Source of the DNA: an uncultured Clostridia bacterium
GTDB taxonomy: Bacteria > Bacillota > Clostridia > Christensenellales > Borkfalkiaceae
Reading direction: 5' to 3'
Length of the DNA: 64,000 nucleotides
NCBI GenBank assembly: GCA_930989535.1
Contig: CAKNLK010000015.1
Location: forward strand, 1-64,000
Shown here in pieces: positions 50,664-59,105 of the stretch (positions within the stretch are counted from its first letter, which is position 1; each line of letters opens with the position of its first letter). The notes below the pieces were generated by a model that saw nothing but the letters and a program-made list of their open reading frames with translations, had not been told where the DNA came from and searched no databases. The position numbers and the translations under genes are program-made.

Positions 50664-51770
50664 TTAAAAATCGGTGAACTTTTGGATATTTTTACCGCAA
50701 TCCGCGCCCTCCCCGCCCGCGCGGCGGCAGAAATCGGCGCGCGCGGATATATCGAGGAGCGCCGGCTTCCGCAGGGCGGCGAAGTCGCGCATCTGCACGA
50801 ACTGCACGCGCAGATTTTCGTGACTCGTCCAATAATAGCGCAGCGATTCGAGGCAGGCGACGGCGGTATACACCGTGTAATCGAAGGGAAGCACCTCCTC
50901 GTCGTGCTCGGTCACGTCTGAAAAGTCGCTCACGCGCACCGCGCCGAGCGGAAACGCCGCGCTGCCCAGCAGGCGGAACATCTTGGTCACGCCGTCCTCC
51001 TCCCCCTTTCCCCGCACGGCGTGCTCCTTTAAAAAACACAGCCGCACAAAGCGGGAGGGCGAAGACCAATCGCCCGGCATGCCGAGCGCGCCGCTGCCCG
51101 AAAAGCACTGTTCGATTCGCCTGCCGCACACGGTAACCGCGTCGTAGTCCAGGTTGCGCATGTGCGCATAGTTGAGCAGGTTCCGCTCGTGCCACTCATA
51201 ATCGGGGCTGTTCGTCATAACGCCGACGGTATTCCTGTATACGCGCACGCCGCCCTCGCGCGGCTCCACGACGATGCTTTCGCCCGTTTTGTCGGTAAAG
51301 CTCCAATGCAGGGGCGGAACGGCGCCGAACAGCGGCTCGGCAACGAGCGTCAGCCCGCCCAAAAATTCGCGCGCCGCCTCCTCGCAGGTGGCGCACTGCG
51401 AGAGAATATACGGCAGGGCCAGCCCCGCCTGCACGGGCACCGTGCCCGGCCTTGCGCCGCGTTCGTAATGCGCGAATTCGCGGAAATACAGCTGGCCGCC
51501 CGCAAGCCCCGCTTCGTTTACGCCGTCGTACAGCACGGGCGCGCCCGGAACGGACAGCGTCCCCATGCCCAGCGCGGCGTACTTCGCGGGGTACGTTTCC
51601 CCGTGCGCTTCCCCCTCGCGGCGGAAGGCGCATACGGGCGTGCCCTGCGGCAGATACAGCACCCCGCTCCCTTTATCGAATCGGTTGAAATCGAAATTCC
51701 TGCCCCAAAAATGTTTTTTATCCTCGCTCTCCCAGATCACGGCGCTGCAGCCGCCGAACATTCCTTTCAT
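50664..51770 (-). CDS. Linear amide C-N hydrolase, penicillin V acylase/bile salt hydrolase family
   Basis: The 368-residue Ntn hydrolase resembles penicillin V acylase of Bacillus-type: the nucleophile Cys follows a short pro-peptide (MKGMFGGCSAVIW), then FWGRNFDFNRF with the Arg-Asp pair, YDGVNEAGLAGG and MTNSPDYEWHERNL with the oxyanion Asn. The Cys is at position 8, so autocatalytic removal of up to seven residues is needed. AAGGAGG lies 8 bases upstream of the ATG at 51770. The substrate may be bile salt, penicillin V or N-acyl homoserine lactone; the sequence alone does not decide. Confidence 0.88.
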   Translation of the reverse strand: MKGMFGGCSAVIWESEDKKHFWGRNFDFNRFDKGSGVLYLPQGTPVCAFRREGEAHGETYPAKYAALGMGTLSVPGAPVLYDGVNEAGLAGGQLYFREFAHYERGARPGTVPVQAGLALPYILSQCATCEEAAREFLGGLTLVAEPLFGAVPPLHWSFTDKTGESIVVEPREGGVRVYRNTVGVMTNSPDYEWHERNLLNYAHMRNLDYDAVTVCGRRIEQCFSGSGALGMPGDWSSPSRFVRLCFLKEHAVRGKGEEDGVTKMFRLLGSAAFPLGAVRVSDFSDVTEHDEEVLPFDYTVYTAVACLESLRYYWTSHENLRVQFVQMRDFAALRKPALLDISARADFCRRAGGEGADCGKNIQKFTDF

Positions 51771-51958
51771 GCGCTATGCCTCCTTTTACTCTCCGATTAG
51801 TTTGTATCCGCGCCGGAAAAATTATTGCTGCCGCGCACAATCCGCACCCCCGCCGAAATTCAAAAAGCGGCGCATAATTTTTTGTCAATGCGGGAAAATA
51901 ATGGAAAACCGCGGGCGCGGCACCCGCCCCGGCCGCGGCAAATAAGGAGGTAAATTCC

Positions 51959-52630
51959 ATGAAACCGAAAAAACTGTTCATCGCCGCCGCCATACTCGGC
52001 ATGCTCGCCTGCATCGGCGCGGGGAGCGTCTGCGCGGCCGCCCAAACGCAGCCTATCGGCGGCGCCTGCCTGAGCGTCACGGGCACCGCTTCCGTCGAGG
52101 CGGCGGCGGACGCCTGCATCTTCAGCGGCAGCGTCGAAGCGGTGGGCAACGACATGCGCGCCGCCGAAGAGACCTGCGCCGCCATGCTGCAATCCGTGAA
52201 GGATATCTTTGCCGCCTACGGCTCGCTGCGCGAGGAAAGCTCCTCCGCGTACCCCTCGTGCAACGGCGGCTATACCGCGACGAAATATCTGTCGTTCACG
52301 ACCGACATGGTGGATAAGGCTGCCGAAATCCGCGCCGCGCTCGCCAAAACGGGCGTCACCTGCCTGGACGGGGTGCGCTATGTCTGCCGGGAGGACGGCG
52401 GCCACAAGCTCGCAGCGCTTGCAAAGGCGATTGAAAACGCGCGCGAGAAGGCGAAAGCGCTCGGCGCGGAGGGAGAGCTCGTCCGCGTTGAAGAGCAGTG
52501 CTGCTATCCCTGCGCGCGCGCCGAAAACGGCGAGGGTAAGGTGACGTATACCGCCACCGTGCGCGCCGTATTCGCCAAACGGCCGCATGCGGAAGCCGGG
52601 CAGAAGGCGGAAACCGCCCCGCAGGGCTGA
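51959..52630 (+). CDS. SIMPL (DUF541) domain secreted protein
   Basis: The 223-residue protein has a signal peptide (KKLFIAAAILGMLACIGAGSVCA) and a SIMPL domain (about 35-205: LSVTGTASVEAAADACIFSG, AIENAREKAKALG). The family is periplasmic or extracellular and of unclear function, linked to stress in some species. AAGGAGG lies upstream of the ATG. A strong terminator is at 52,644-52,675. Confidence 0.88.
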   Translation: MKPKKLFIAAAILGMLACIGAGSVCAAAQTQPIGGACLSVTGTASVEAAADACIFSGSVEAVGNDMRAAEETCAAMLQSVKDIFAAYGSLREESSSAYPSCNGGYTATKYLSFTTDMVDKAAEIRAALAKTGVTCLDGVRYVCREDGGHKLAALAKAIENAREKAKALGAEGELVRVEEQCCYPCARAENGEGKVTYTATVRAVFAKRPHAEAGQKAETAPQG

Positions 52631-52824
52631 CAAACAAAAATACAGGGCGCCCATTCGCAGGAACGGGCGCCCTTTTGCCGCAAAAACGAGGAATAGCGGC
52701 GCAATTTTGCGTTACATATGTAAAAAATTTGGAAAATTTGAAAAAATTGTTCAAGAAATATTGACTTTTCCGCAAAAATGGATTATTCTATTTGAAATAA
52801 AAATCTTTCATGGAGGGGATTGTT

Positions 52825-53319
52825 ATGTATTGCCAAGACTGCGGCAACAAACTTGCTTTGAAATTCTGCGAAAACGAAGGTCTCGTCCCCTACTGCAACG
52901 AATGCGGGGAATTTAAATTTCCGCCCTTTAAAACGGCCGTGAGCATGGTCGTCGTCAACCGGGCGCAAGACCGCATTCTCATCGCGAAACACACCAACGG
53001 CAACTACTTGCTGTATGCGGGTTACGTGAAAAAGGGCGAGTCCGCGGAAAAGACAATCGTGCGCGAAATCAAGGAGGAGACGGGGCTGAACGCCGTCAAA
53101 TACAAGTACATGAGCTCGCGCTATCACGAGCCGCGCAATGTGCTGATGCTCAATTTTATCGTCGTCGTTTCCGACGGGGAAATCCGCTCGAACGAGGACG
53201 AAATATCCGAAACGAAGTGGTGCACCTTCGACGAAGCGCTCGAAACGGTGTTGCACGACTCCACCGCGGAGTTTTTCCTCAAAAACGCGGTGGCGGAGCT
53301 GAAAAAGGGCAAAATTTAA
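52825..53319 (+). CDS. Nudix hydrolase with N-terminal zinc ribbon
   Basis: The 164-residue protein starts with a Cys4 ribbon (MYCQDCGNKL..YCNECGEFKF) and a Nudix domain with the box GYVKKGESAEKTIVREIKEE (TGL follows). This resembles NudC/YrfE-like NAD or nucleoside diphosphate hydrolases. GGAGGGG lies 6 bases before the ATG at 52825; an upstream in-frame ATG overlaps that ribosome site. Terminators flank the gene on both sides (52,644 and 53,328). Confidence 0.9.
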   Translation: MYCQDCGNKLALKFCENEGLVPYCNECGEFKFPPFKTAVSMVVVNRAQDRILIAKHTNGNYLLYAGYVKKGESAEKTIVREIKEETGLNAVKYKYMSSRYHEPRNVLMLNFIVVVSDGEIRSNEDEISETKWCTFDEALETVLHDSTAEFFLKNAVAELKKGKI

Positions 53320-53611
53320 TTTCGGGAAAAGGACGGCAGCCGCGCGCAGCCGTCCTTTTTTTCGGCACACCGTTTTCCGCCCCGCCGCGCTTTTTCACAC
53401 TTTCCCTCATCCCTTGCCCACCCATCGCTCGGCCCCTTTTTTTCGGATACTTTTTCAGGTCTCTTTTTTCGGCCCTTCTTTCGCCGCGCGCTTTGCGCCG
53501 GCGCGAACGCAGGCGCTGCCGCCGGACGGGCTATCGGAAAAGCAAATCGCACAGAAACGAAATCGCACGAAAAGAGCGGAGGCCGATTGCAATCGGTCTC
53601 CGCTCTTTCCC
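53320..53611. other. Gap with a terminator only
   Basis: A GGACGGC/GCCGTCC terminator with T tract (53,328-53,361) ends the Nudix gene. The rest is low-complexity pyrimidine-rich and GC-rich DNA, plus an AGAGCGGAG..CTCCGCTCT hairpin (53,574-53,608) that may end the DUF1540 gene. Confidence 0.6.
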
Positions 53612-53767
53612 TTATTTGCAGCGATAATTCTCGCAGCACGTGCATTTTTCCGCGTCGCAGTCGCAGGTGTTGCCCACCGTAATCCTGTCGAGCGTGCAAT
53701 TTTTTCCGTCGCAGTTATACATGCAGTCGGAAACTTCGCAGCCGATTGCCTGGTTAATCTTATTCAT
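53612..53767 (-). CDS. DUF1540 family Cys-rich protein
   Basis: The 51-residue protein MNKINQAIGCEVSDCMYNCD has eight further Cys in a CxxxxC..C..CDCDAEKCTCCENYRC pattern, the DUF1540 domain common in spore-forming Clostridia. Metal binding is likely, role unknown. GGAGGTGGTT precedes the ATG at 53767. The longer frame upstream is spurious. Confidence 0.85.
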   Translation of the reverse strand: MNKINQAIGCEVSDCMYNCDGKNCTLDRITVGNTCDCDAEKCTCCENYRCK

Positions 53768-53889
53768 GATAACCACCTCCTGCATACAGTATACCCCGAA
53801 TCGGGCGCGGTTATACGCCGCCGCAGGGAGCGCTTTTGCACAAAAAAACGATACCGTTTCAGCAGTTTTGCGCCAACATCGCGGCACAC

Positions 53890-54138
53890 TCAACGCGCGG
53901 CGTATTTTCGCTTTGTGGCGTTTCCGCCGCGGATATGCCTTTCAGACAAATTTAAATCGAGCACTTTCCGCACCCGTTCGCACAGCTCTCCGTCAATCTC
54001 CGCCAACCGCTCGGTTATGTCCTTATGTACGGTCGACTTGCTGATGCCGAAATGCTCGGCGCAGGCGCGCACGGTCGCACCCGTTTCCAAAATATATTCC
54101 GCGCATTTGCGTACGCGCCGCTCCATATACTCCCACAC
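53890..54138 (-). CDS. spoIIID: Sporulation transcriptional regulator SpoIIID
   Basis: The 82-residue protein has the HTH ATVRACAEHFGISKSTVHKDITERL followed by the family-specific C-terminus LNLSERHIRGGNATKRKY. SpoIIID acts in the mother cell to tune sigma-E genes. The initiation codon appears to be GTG at 54138, after AAAGGGGGTG, which keeps the four N-terminal residues found in Bacillus SpoIIID. Its presence supports a spore-forming host. Confidence 0.92.
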   Translation of the reverse strand: MWEYMERRVRKCAEYILETGATVRACAEHFGISKSTVHKDITERLAEIDGELCERVRKVLDLNLSERHIRGGNATKRKYAAR

Positions 54139-54229
54139 TCTGCTACACCCCCTTTCCGGCGATGTTACAGTTTATGTCGAATTATGGGAATTTATGCCGT
54201 TTTACAGCCAGATTTTCTCAATCCGAGTT

Positions 54230-54310
54230 TTATCTCCGCTTTCCGATTTTAAACACTTTGTAAAAAATATCTTCTATATCCAATAAAATGTTCACGATGA
54301 GCCACAGCAT
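54230..54310 (-). CDS. Candidate small hydrophobic protein upstream of spoIIID
   Basis: A 26-codon frame reads MLWLIVNILLDIEDIFYKVF and ends KIGKRR. AAGGAGGG lies 7 bases upstream of the ATG, which is why it is listed. One short hydrophobic helix with a basic tail suggests a membrane microprotein or leader peptide. It is 91 bases upstream of spoIIID on the same strand. No family recognised. Confidence 0.4.
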   Translation of the reverse strand: MLWLIVNILLDIEDIFYKVFKIGKRR

Positions 54311-54343
54311 AATATTACCCTCCTTTTCTTCATTGTAGCACAT

Positions 54344-54370
54344 AAAACTTGACATATACTGTCAAGTTTT
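54344..54370. promoter_or_regulatory. Operator-like palindrome with embedded TTGACA
   Basis: AAAACTTGACA and TGTCAAGTTTT form perfect 11-bp arms around TATAC, so a -35-like TTGACA faces each direction, between the spoIIID-side genes and the small XRE gene. Probable binding site for the XRE protein at 54,506. Confidence 0.55.
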
Positions 54371-54505
54371 TTAAAAAAATTAAAATTTTTTTTATTTTTT
54401 TGTGCCCCGTCTTGCGCAAGTCTTCAACCTGTCAAAATTTGGGATTATTGCCATTTTTTGGAATGATAGAATATTTTCATCTTAATACAGAGGAGAAAAT
54501 ATTCT

Positions 54506-54751
54506 ATGCAATCCATCCATGCCATCTCATTCCGCGTTATCCAACTGCTCAACGAGCGCGATTGGTCAGCTTACAAGCTCGCCCTCGAATGCGGCCTGCC
54601 CCATTCCACCCTCTCCAACATCATACTCGGCAAATGCAAGTCCTGCAATTTTGATACGATTTTAAACATTTGCAGAGGGTTCCGCATTCAGCCGGTTGAG
54701 TTTATGAGCTCCGACATGTTCTTTTTGGAAAACCTCGACGACAACGATTGA
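54506..54751 (+). CDS. Small XRE-type HTH protein
   Basis: The 81-residue protein is essentially one HTH domain (about 8-70: VIQLLNERDWSAYKLALECG, LPHSTLSNIILGKCKSCNFD). GAGGAG lies about 10 bases upstream. Its neighbours are the palindrome at 54,344 and the candidate microprotein gene; autoregulation there is inference. Confidence 0.82.
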   Translation: MQSIHAISFRVIQLLNERDWSAYKLALECGLPHSTLSNIILGKCKSCNFDTILNICRGFRIQPVEFMSSDMFFLENLDDND

Positions 54752-54871
54752 TGAACCGCCCCGCTTCGTTTTTGCCGTCCGTCCCCGAACGGCTTTTCGG
54801 CATGCCCGGCGGTCTCTCCTCCGAACAGCACGCTCAACCGCAACCAAACTCCGCTCGCCGTAAACGCTAAA

Positions 54872-54903
54872 AGCCTCCGGGAGAGTTAAACTCTCCCGGA
54901 GGC
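54872..54903. terminator. Terminator
   Basis: AAGCCTCCGGGAGAGTT and its complement (loop AAACT region) lie between the XRE gene and the rhaA remnant. The rest of 54,752-54,941 shows nothing. Confidence 0.75.
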
Positions 54904-54941
54904 CGCACTGTCTGTGTTCTTGTCAAACGCACCCCGCGCCG

Positions 54942-55571
54942 TCAGCGGCGGGACAAAACGTCTTTCTCATAAACGCGCATTTCGGAAATCCATTTATCGC
55001 GGACGGGCACGCCGTTCATCTCGCAATACCTGTCCCAAACCGCGCCGAACGGCAGGCTCTTCAGCTCCTCCAAATATCCGAGGCGGCCGGCCCAATCCCC
55101 TTCGCGCTCCACCTTGCGCAGAAGCTCCACCGGCTCCAAAAGGCTGACGAGGATTGCTTTGAGCGTGTTGCGCGCGCCGATTACCCAGGCGCCGATGCGG
55201 TTGATGCTCGCGTCGAAGAAGTCGAAAGCGATATTGACCTTGGAAAACGCCTCCGCGCGGTTGATTTCGTTGAATACGCTCTGCAGCTCTTCGTTGTACG
55301 CGACGACGTGGTCGCTGTCCCAGCGGACGCCGCGGCTGACGTGCAGCAACAGCTCGTCCGAGAAGGTAAGAATCGAGCTGATTTTATCGCTGACAAGCTC
55401 CGTGGGATGGAAATGCCCCATGTCGAGGCAGAGAAGTTTTTTGTTTAAAAGCGCATACGAAAGGTAAAATTCGAGGCTGCCTACGACGAAGCTCTCCGTG
55501 CCGATGCCGAACAATTTCGGCTCGAGCGCGTACCAGAGTTCTTTCTGCGTCAGCGTTTTATCCTCGAACAC
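54942..55571 (-). pseudogene. rhaA: L-rhamnose isomerase, C-terminal half only
   Basis: About 209 residues match the second half of RhaA (full length near 420): KLFGIGTESFVVGSLEFYL, CLDMGHFHPTELVSDKI, HVSRGVRWDSDHVV and FFDASINRIGAWVIG include metal and substrate ligands. The N-terminal half is missing. Immediately beyond 55,571 the opposite strand reads into the truncated DeoR-type gene, also lacking its 5' half. A deletion that removed both 5' ends is the simplest cause. No promoter or ribosome site precedes it, so no product is expected. Confidence 0.85.
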
Positions 55572-55579
55572 GCGTTTTT

Positions 55580-56146
55580 GATTGCCGCAAGCGAATCGCC
55601 GAGGTTCGCCTCGCCGACGCGAAGAAGCAAATCGGCGAATGTGCCGCGGAATTTATCAAGGACGGCGATACCATTTTTATCGACTCGTCCTCGACGGCGG
55701 CGTTCCTCATCCCGCGGCTCGCCTCGAAAAAGGGGCTCCGCATCGTCACGAACGGCGCAAAAGCGGTGCTCATGCTCTCCAAGCTCACCGACTGCGAAAT
55801 TTATTGCGTCGGCGGCAAACTGCGCGAAAACAGCCTGTCGTTTATCGGCAGCGAGACAATCGGAACTCTGAAAAACTTTCATTTCGACGCGGCTTTCTTC
55901 TCCTGCCGCGGCGTCGACCTCCGCTTCGGCCTGACCGACTCCAACATCAACGAGGCGGAGATGCGGCGCATCTTAATCGGGAATTCGAAAAAATCTTACC
56001 TGCTGGCGGACGATTCGAAATTCGACGTCGTCTCCTTCTATACCATCGCCGAGCTTTCCGCCGTCACCGCCGTCGTGACCAATCTCCGCCCCAAGCGGGA
56101 ATGGGAAGAGCGGCTCAAACAGGCGGGCGTGGCGGTATACCTGTAA
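55580..56146 (+). pseudogene. DeoR-family regulator, C-terminal sensor domain only
   Basis: The frame encodes about 188 residues of the DeoRC sugar-phosphate-sensing domain: CAAEFIKDGDTIFIDSSST, IVTNGAKAV, YCVGGKLRENSLSFIG and SYLLADDSKFD are characteristic. The N-terminal HTH (about 70-80 residues) is absent, and the frame opens without a plausible start at the junction with the rhaA remnant. It probably once regulated rhamnose genes. A tail starting at the GTG at 55,766 could be translated but would not bind DNA. Confidence 0.82.
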
Positions 56147-56304
56147 CCCCTCGCATCTCCCGGCGCCGTAGGCGGAATGTCAGGTGGCGCGCTCTCTGAA
56201 TATCCGTCCACCCTTCGCCGCGCCTATGCGGCACCGCGCGCGCGGCCGTGCGCCGTCATATTCTTAACTTGGTACCGCGCCTATGCGATATTACACACAA
56301 TGCG

Positions 56305-56401
56305 CGCGAAAGGGGGCGCTTCTTGCGAAGCGCCCCCTTTCGTCATATCGGTAGGTTATTATAATGGAGTAATCAAGATGGGTTATTTATTAACCGAAGT
56401 T
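56305..56401 (-). ncRNA. Candidate short transcript from the orphan promoter
   Basis: From the predicted start (about 56,401) to a GAAAGGGGGCGCTT/AAGCGCCCCCTTTC hairpin (56,308-56,342) there are about 95 bases with no ORF and no ribosome site. The T tract after the hairpin is short, so termination is uncertain. It could be a small RNA or the leftover leader of a deleted operon. Confidence 0.35.
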
Positions 56402-56457
56402 TACTCTATTATACCCGATTTTCTTTCTCCCGTCAACTGAATTAACCGTAGTTTACT
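56389..56457 (-). promoter_or_regulatory. Orphan promoter flanked by two operator copies
   Basis: The minus-strand promoter has TTGACG (56436-56431) and TATAAT (56413-56408), 17-base spacer. The 17-mer ATTAACCG(A/T)AGTTTACT occurs at 56,389-56,405 and 56,441-56,457, exactly 52 bp (five helical turns) apart and bracketing the promoter. No gene follows in this orientation before the antisense DeoR remnant. Confidence 0.75.
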
Positions 56458-56470
56458 AAATATCGATAAA

Positions 56471-56502
56471 ACAATCCCCGCCGATGAAGGCGGGGATTGT
56501 TC
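56471..56502 (-). terminator. Terminator of the HU gene
   Basis: CAATCCCCGCC and GGCGGGGATTG arms, loop GATGAA, 15 bases after the HU stop. The remainder of 56,147-56,388 shows only GC-rich DNA and the hairpin noted above. Confidence 0.8.
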
Positions 56503-56516
56503 TCCCGACAGCCGAT

Positions 56517-56792
56517 TTATTTATTCATCTCGTCTTTCAAGGATTTGGCGGGCTTAAAGGACGGCACCTTGCAGGCGGCGATTTCGATTTTTTCGCCGGT
56601 CGCGGGGTTGACGCCGCTCTTGGCGGCGCGGTCTTTCGCTTCAAAGGTACCGAATCCGACGATTTGCAGCTTGTCCCCGTTCGCCATCAATTCCTTGACG
56701 TTGGAGACAAACGCATCGAAAAACTTTTCGGCATCCGCCTTTTTCAAGCCCGCATCTTCGGCGAGCTTTGCGATAAATTCGCTCTTGTTCAT
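56517..56792 (-). CDS. hup: DNA-binding protein HU
   Basis: The 91-residue protein MNKSEFIAKLAEDAGLKKAD matches HU throughout; the DNA-binding arm GVNPATGEKIEIAACKVPSF (KPAK follows) is intact, with the usual GFGTFEAKDRAA before it. It bends and compacts DNA as a dimer. Promoter at 56,831-56,859; AGGAGG precedes the ATG. Confidence 0.97.
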   Translation of the reverse strand: MNKSEFIAKLAEDAGLKKADAEKFFDAFVSNVKELMANGDKLQIVGFGTFEAKDRAAKSGVNPATGEKIEIAACKVPSFKPAKSLKDEMNK

Positions 56793-56830
56793 GAATTTTC
56801 CTCCTATAAAGTTCGCTGCTAAGCACTTCT

Positions 56831-56859
56831 ATTGTACCATACGGTACTGAAAAATGCAA
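56831..56859 (-). promoter_or_regulatory. Promoter of hup
   Basis: TTGCAT (56859-56854) and TACAAT (56836-56831), 17-base spacer. Confidence 0.75.
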
Positions 56860-56889
56860 CCGTTTGCGCGTATTTGAGCCATTTCTCCG

Positions 56890-57714
56890 TTATTTCATCT
56901 CCCGCTGCAACGTTTCGGCGATATCCTTGCCCGCGCTGGTGCCGATGCGGTCGGCGCCCGCTTCAATCATCTCGCGGAATTTTTCCGCCGTGCGGATGCC
57001 GCCCGACGCCTTGACGCTGCACTTGCCGTCCACCGTCTGTTTGAGCAGCTTCACGTCCTCCGCCCTGGCCCCCTCGCCGAAATAGCCGGTGCTCGTTTTG
57101 ACGAACGCCGCGCCCGCGTCGCGCGCGCACAGCGCCGCGCGCACCATCTCGTCGCGCGTCAGGAGGGAGGTCTCCAAAATCACCTTGACGGGGCTCCCCT
57201 TCGCCGCCTTGACGATTTGCTTGATTTCCCGCCGCACGTACGCATAGTTCCCGTTTTTGATGGTGGAAATGCAGGCGACCATATCGATTTCGTCCGCGCC
57301 GTCGGCGATGGCGCGCTTGGTCTCGTATACTTTGGTTTCCGTCTTATTTTCGCCCATGGGGAAGCCGACCACGCACGCGATTTTGATGCTCGGCGAATTT
57401 TTTAAAAACTCGCAGCACGCCGAAACGTACACCGGCTGCACGCAGACGGAATAGAACCCGTATTCGCGCGCCTCGTCGCACAGTTTTTTGATGTCGGAAC
57501 GCGTCGCCGTCTGCTTGAGCAGGGTGTGGTCAATCATGCGCAGAAGCCGCCGCATTTCCAGCAGTTTTTTCTGGCGGCGGAACTCCTCGAACTCCGCGCG
57601 CTCGTCCGCCGAAATTTCCAAATTGCCCGCCGCCGGCGCGGCCGCCGCGAGCGGCTTTTTCTCCGCGGTATCCTTTTCCGCCTCTTCGTCCCTCTTTTTT
57701 CCGAACTTAAACAT
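56890..57714 (-). CDS. deoC: Deoxyribose-phosphate aldolase with charged N-terminal extension
   Basis: The catalytic part (about residues 58-274) has IDHTLLKQTAT, VVGFPMGENKTETKVYE, the Schiff-base lysine in AFVKTSTGYF and the proton-relay lysine in SVKASGGIRT. It splits deoxyribose 5-phosphate to acetaldehyde and glyceraldehyde 3-phosphate. The first 55 residues (KKRDEEAEKDTAEKK, then Ala-rich, then a coiled-coil-like EEFRRQKKLLEMRRLLR) are not part of the usual enzyme. The gene follows the nucleoside phosphorylase by 2 bases, so both act in nucleoside salvage. Confidence 0.93.
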   Translation of the reverse strand: MFKFGKKRDEEAEKDTAEKKPLAAAAPAAGNLEISADERAEFEEFRRQKKLLEMRRLLRMIDHTLLKQTATRSDIKKLCDEAREYGFYSVCVQPVYVSACCEFLKNSPSIKIACVVGFPMGENKTETKVYETKRAIADGADEIDMVACISTIKNGNYAYVRREIKQIVKAAKGSPVKVILETSLLTRDEMVRAALCARDAGAAFVKTSTGYFGEGARAEDVKLLKQTVDGKCSVKASGGIRTAEKFREMIEAGADRIGTSAGKDIAETLQREMK

Positions 57715-57716
57715 TT

Positions 57717-59012
57717 TCAGTCCTCCTCTCCGATATAGCTGTACACGAGCGGCTGCGGCTCGTACGTCTGCACGGTTTCGAATGCGCCCCGCGCCAGGGC
57801 GAGGGCGTCGTTATCCTCTCTGTTGAAATACACTTCCGCGACCGTTTCGCCCTCCCGGACGAAATCGCCGGCGCGGCGCTTTAACAGGATTGCGACGGTA
57901 TGGTCAATCTCGTCGCCCTCCTTTTGCCTCCCGCCGCCCAAAGCGCAGCATGCCTTGCCCAGCGCCAGGGCGGAGATTTTCAGCCGGCCGCTCCCCGCGG
58001 CGCGTAGAATTTCGCAGTTCCCCGCGAGCGGAAGCATCGATTCGTCGTACACGGCGCGCGCGTCTCCGCCCTGCGCCCCGACGATTTCGGCGAGTTTTTT
58101 GAGCGCCGCACCCGAGGCGATTGCCTCCTCCGCGCGGCGGCGTGCCTCCGCTTCGGGGATGCCCAAAGCGAGCGCAGCGAGCTTTTCGCTGTGAAAAACC
58201 GACAATTCCGCGAGCGCGTTTTTCTTGCCCTTGAGCACCTCGATTGCCTCGCGCACTTCGGCGTTGCAGCCGATGCTGTCGCCGAGCGGCGCATCCATGC
58301 AGGTGACGGCGGCGCACATCTTCCGCCCCGCCTTTCTGCCGATGGAGACCATCAGCCGCGCGAGTTTTTCCGCCTCCGCGGGCGATTGCATAAACGCCCC
58401 GTCGCCGTATTTCACGTCCAAGAGGATAACGTCCGCAAAGGAGGCGAGCTTTTTGCTCATCACCGACGAGGCGATGAGCGGAATACTGTCTACGGTGGCG
58501 GTCACGTCGCGCACGGCGTACATGCGCTTATCGGCGGGCACGGTGCTCTTCGTCTGCCCCGCGACGGCGCCGCCAATCCTCTCCACCTGCCGCTCGAACT
58601 GCCCGGCAGTCAGATTGACGTTGAAGCCGGGGAAGCTCTCCAGCTTATCCAAAGTCCCGCCCGTATGGCCGAGCCCCCTGCCCGAATACTTGGCGCACCG
58701 CACGCCGAGGGCGCACAATACGGGCACGAGCACGAGCGTCGTCGAATCGGACACGCCGCCCGTCGAATGTTTATCCGCGCATATGCCCGTAAAGTTCGGG
58801 CGGGGCGCGATGTCGCCGCTGCGGGCCATCGCGTCGGTCAGAACGAAGCACTCCTCGTCCGTCATGCCGCGCAGGAGCACCGCCATGCAAAAGGCGGCAA
58901 TCTGCGCGTCCGAAACGCTCCCGTCCGCAACTCCCCGCACAAAAAAGCGGATTTCTTTTTCGGAAAGCGCGGCACCCCTCTTTTTCGCGTCGATGATGTC
59001 GTAAGCCCTCAT
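57717..59012 (-). CDS. pdp: Pyrimidine-nucleoside/thymidine phosphorylase
   Basis: The 431-residue enzyme cleaves pyrimidine nucleosides with phosphate. The family signature SGRGLGHTGGTLDKLE is complete, ADKHSTGGVSD binds phosphate, and DVKYGDGAFM is conserved. The C-terminal PYNP domain is present. The start at 59012 has GGGGGAGG upstream; extra upstream frame is not conserved-looking. Operon with deoC (2-base gap): deoxyribose 1-phosphate would still need a phosphopentomutase encoded elsewhere. Confidence 0.93.
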   Translation of the reverse strand: MRAYDIIDAKKRGAALSEKEIRFFVRGVADGSVSDAQIAAFCMAVLLRGMTDEECFVLTDAMARSGDIAPRPNFTGICADKHSTGGVSDSTTLVLVPVLCALGVRCAKYSGRGLGHTGGTLDKLESFPGFNVNLTAGQFERQVERIGGAVAGQTKSTVPADKRMYAVRDVTATVDSIPLIASSVMSKKLASFADVILLDVKYGDGAFMQSPAEAEKLARLMVSIGRKAGRKMCAAVTCMDAPLGDSIGCNAEVREAIEVLKGKKNALAELSVFHSEKLAALALGIPEAEARRRAEEAIASGAALKKLAEIVGAQGGDARAVYDESMLPLAGNCEILRAAGSGRLKISALALGKACCALGGGRQKEGDEIDHTVAILLKRRAGDFVREGETVAEVYFNREDNDALALARGAFETVQTYEPQPLVYSYIGEED

Positions 59013-59105
59013 TTCGCCAAAAACCTCCCCCGTGCGGCAAAAAATGCCCTCTTTTTTCCTCCCCGCCGTGATACTATACAGAAAACGCTTGGGGGACATA
59101 CTGCA

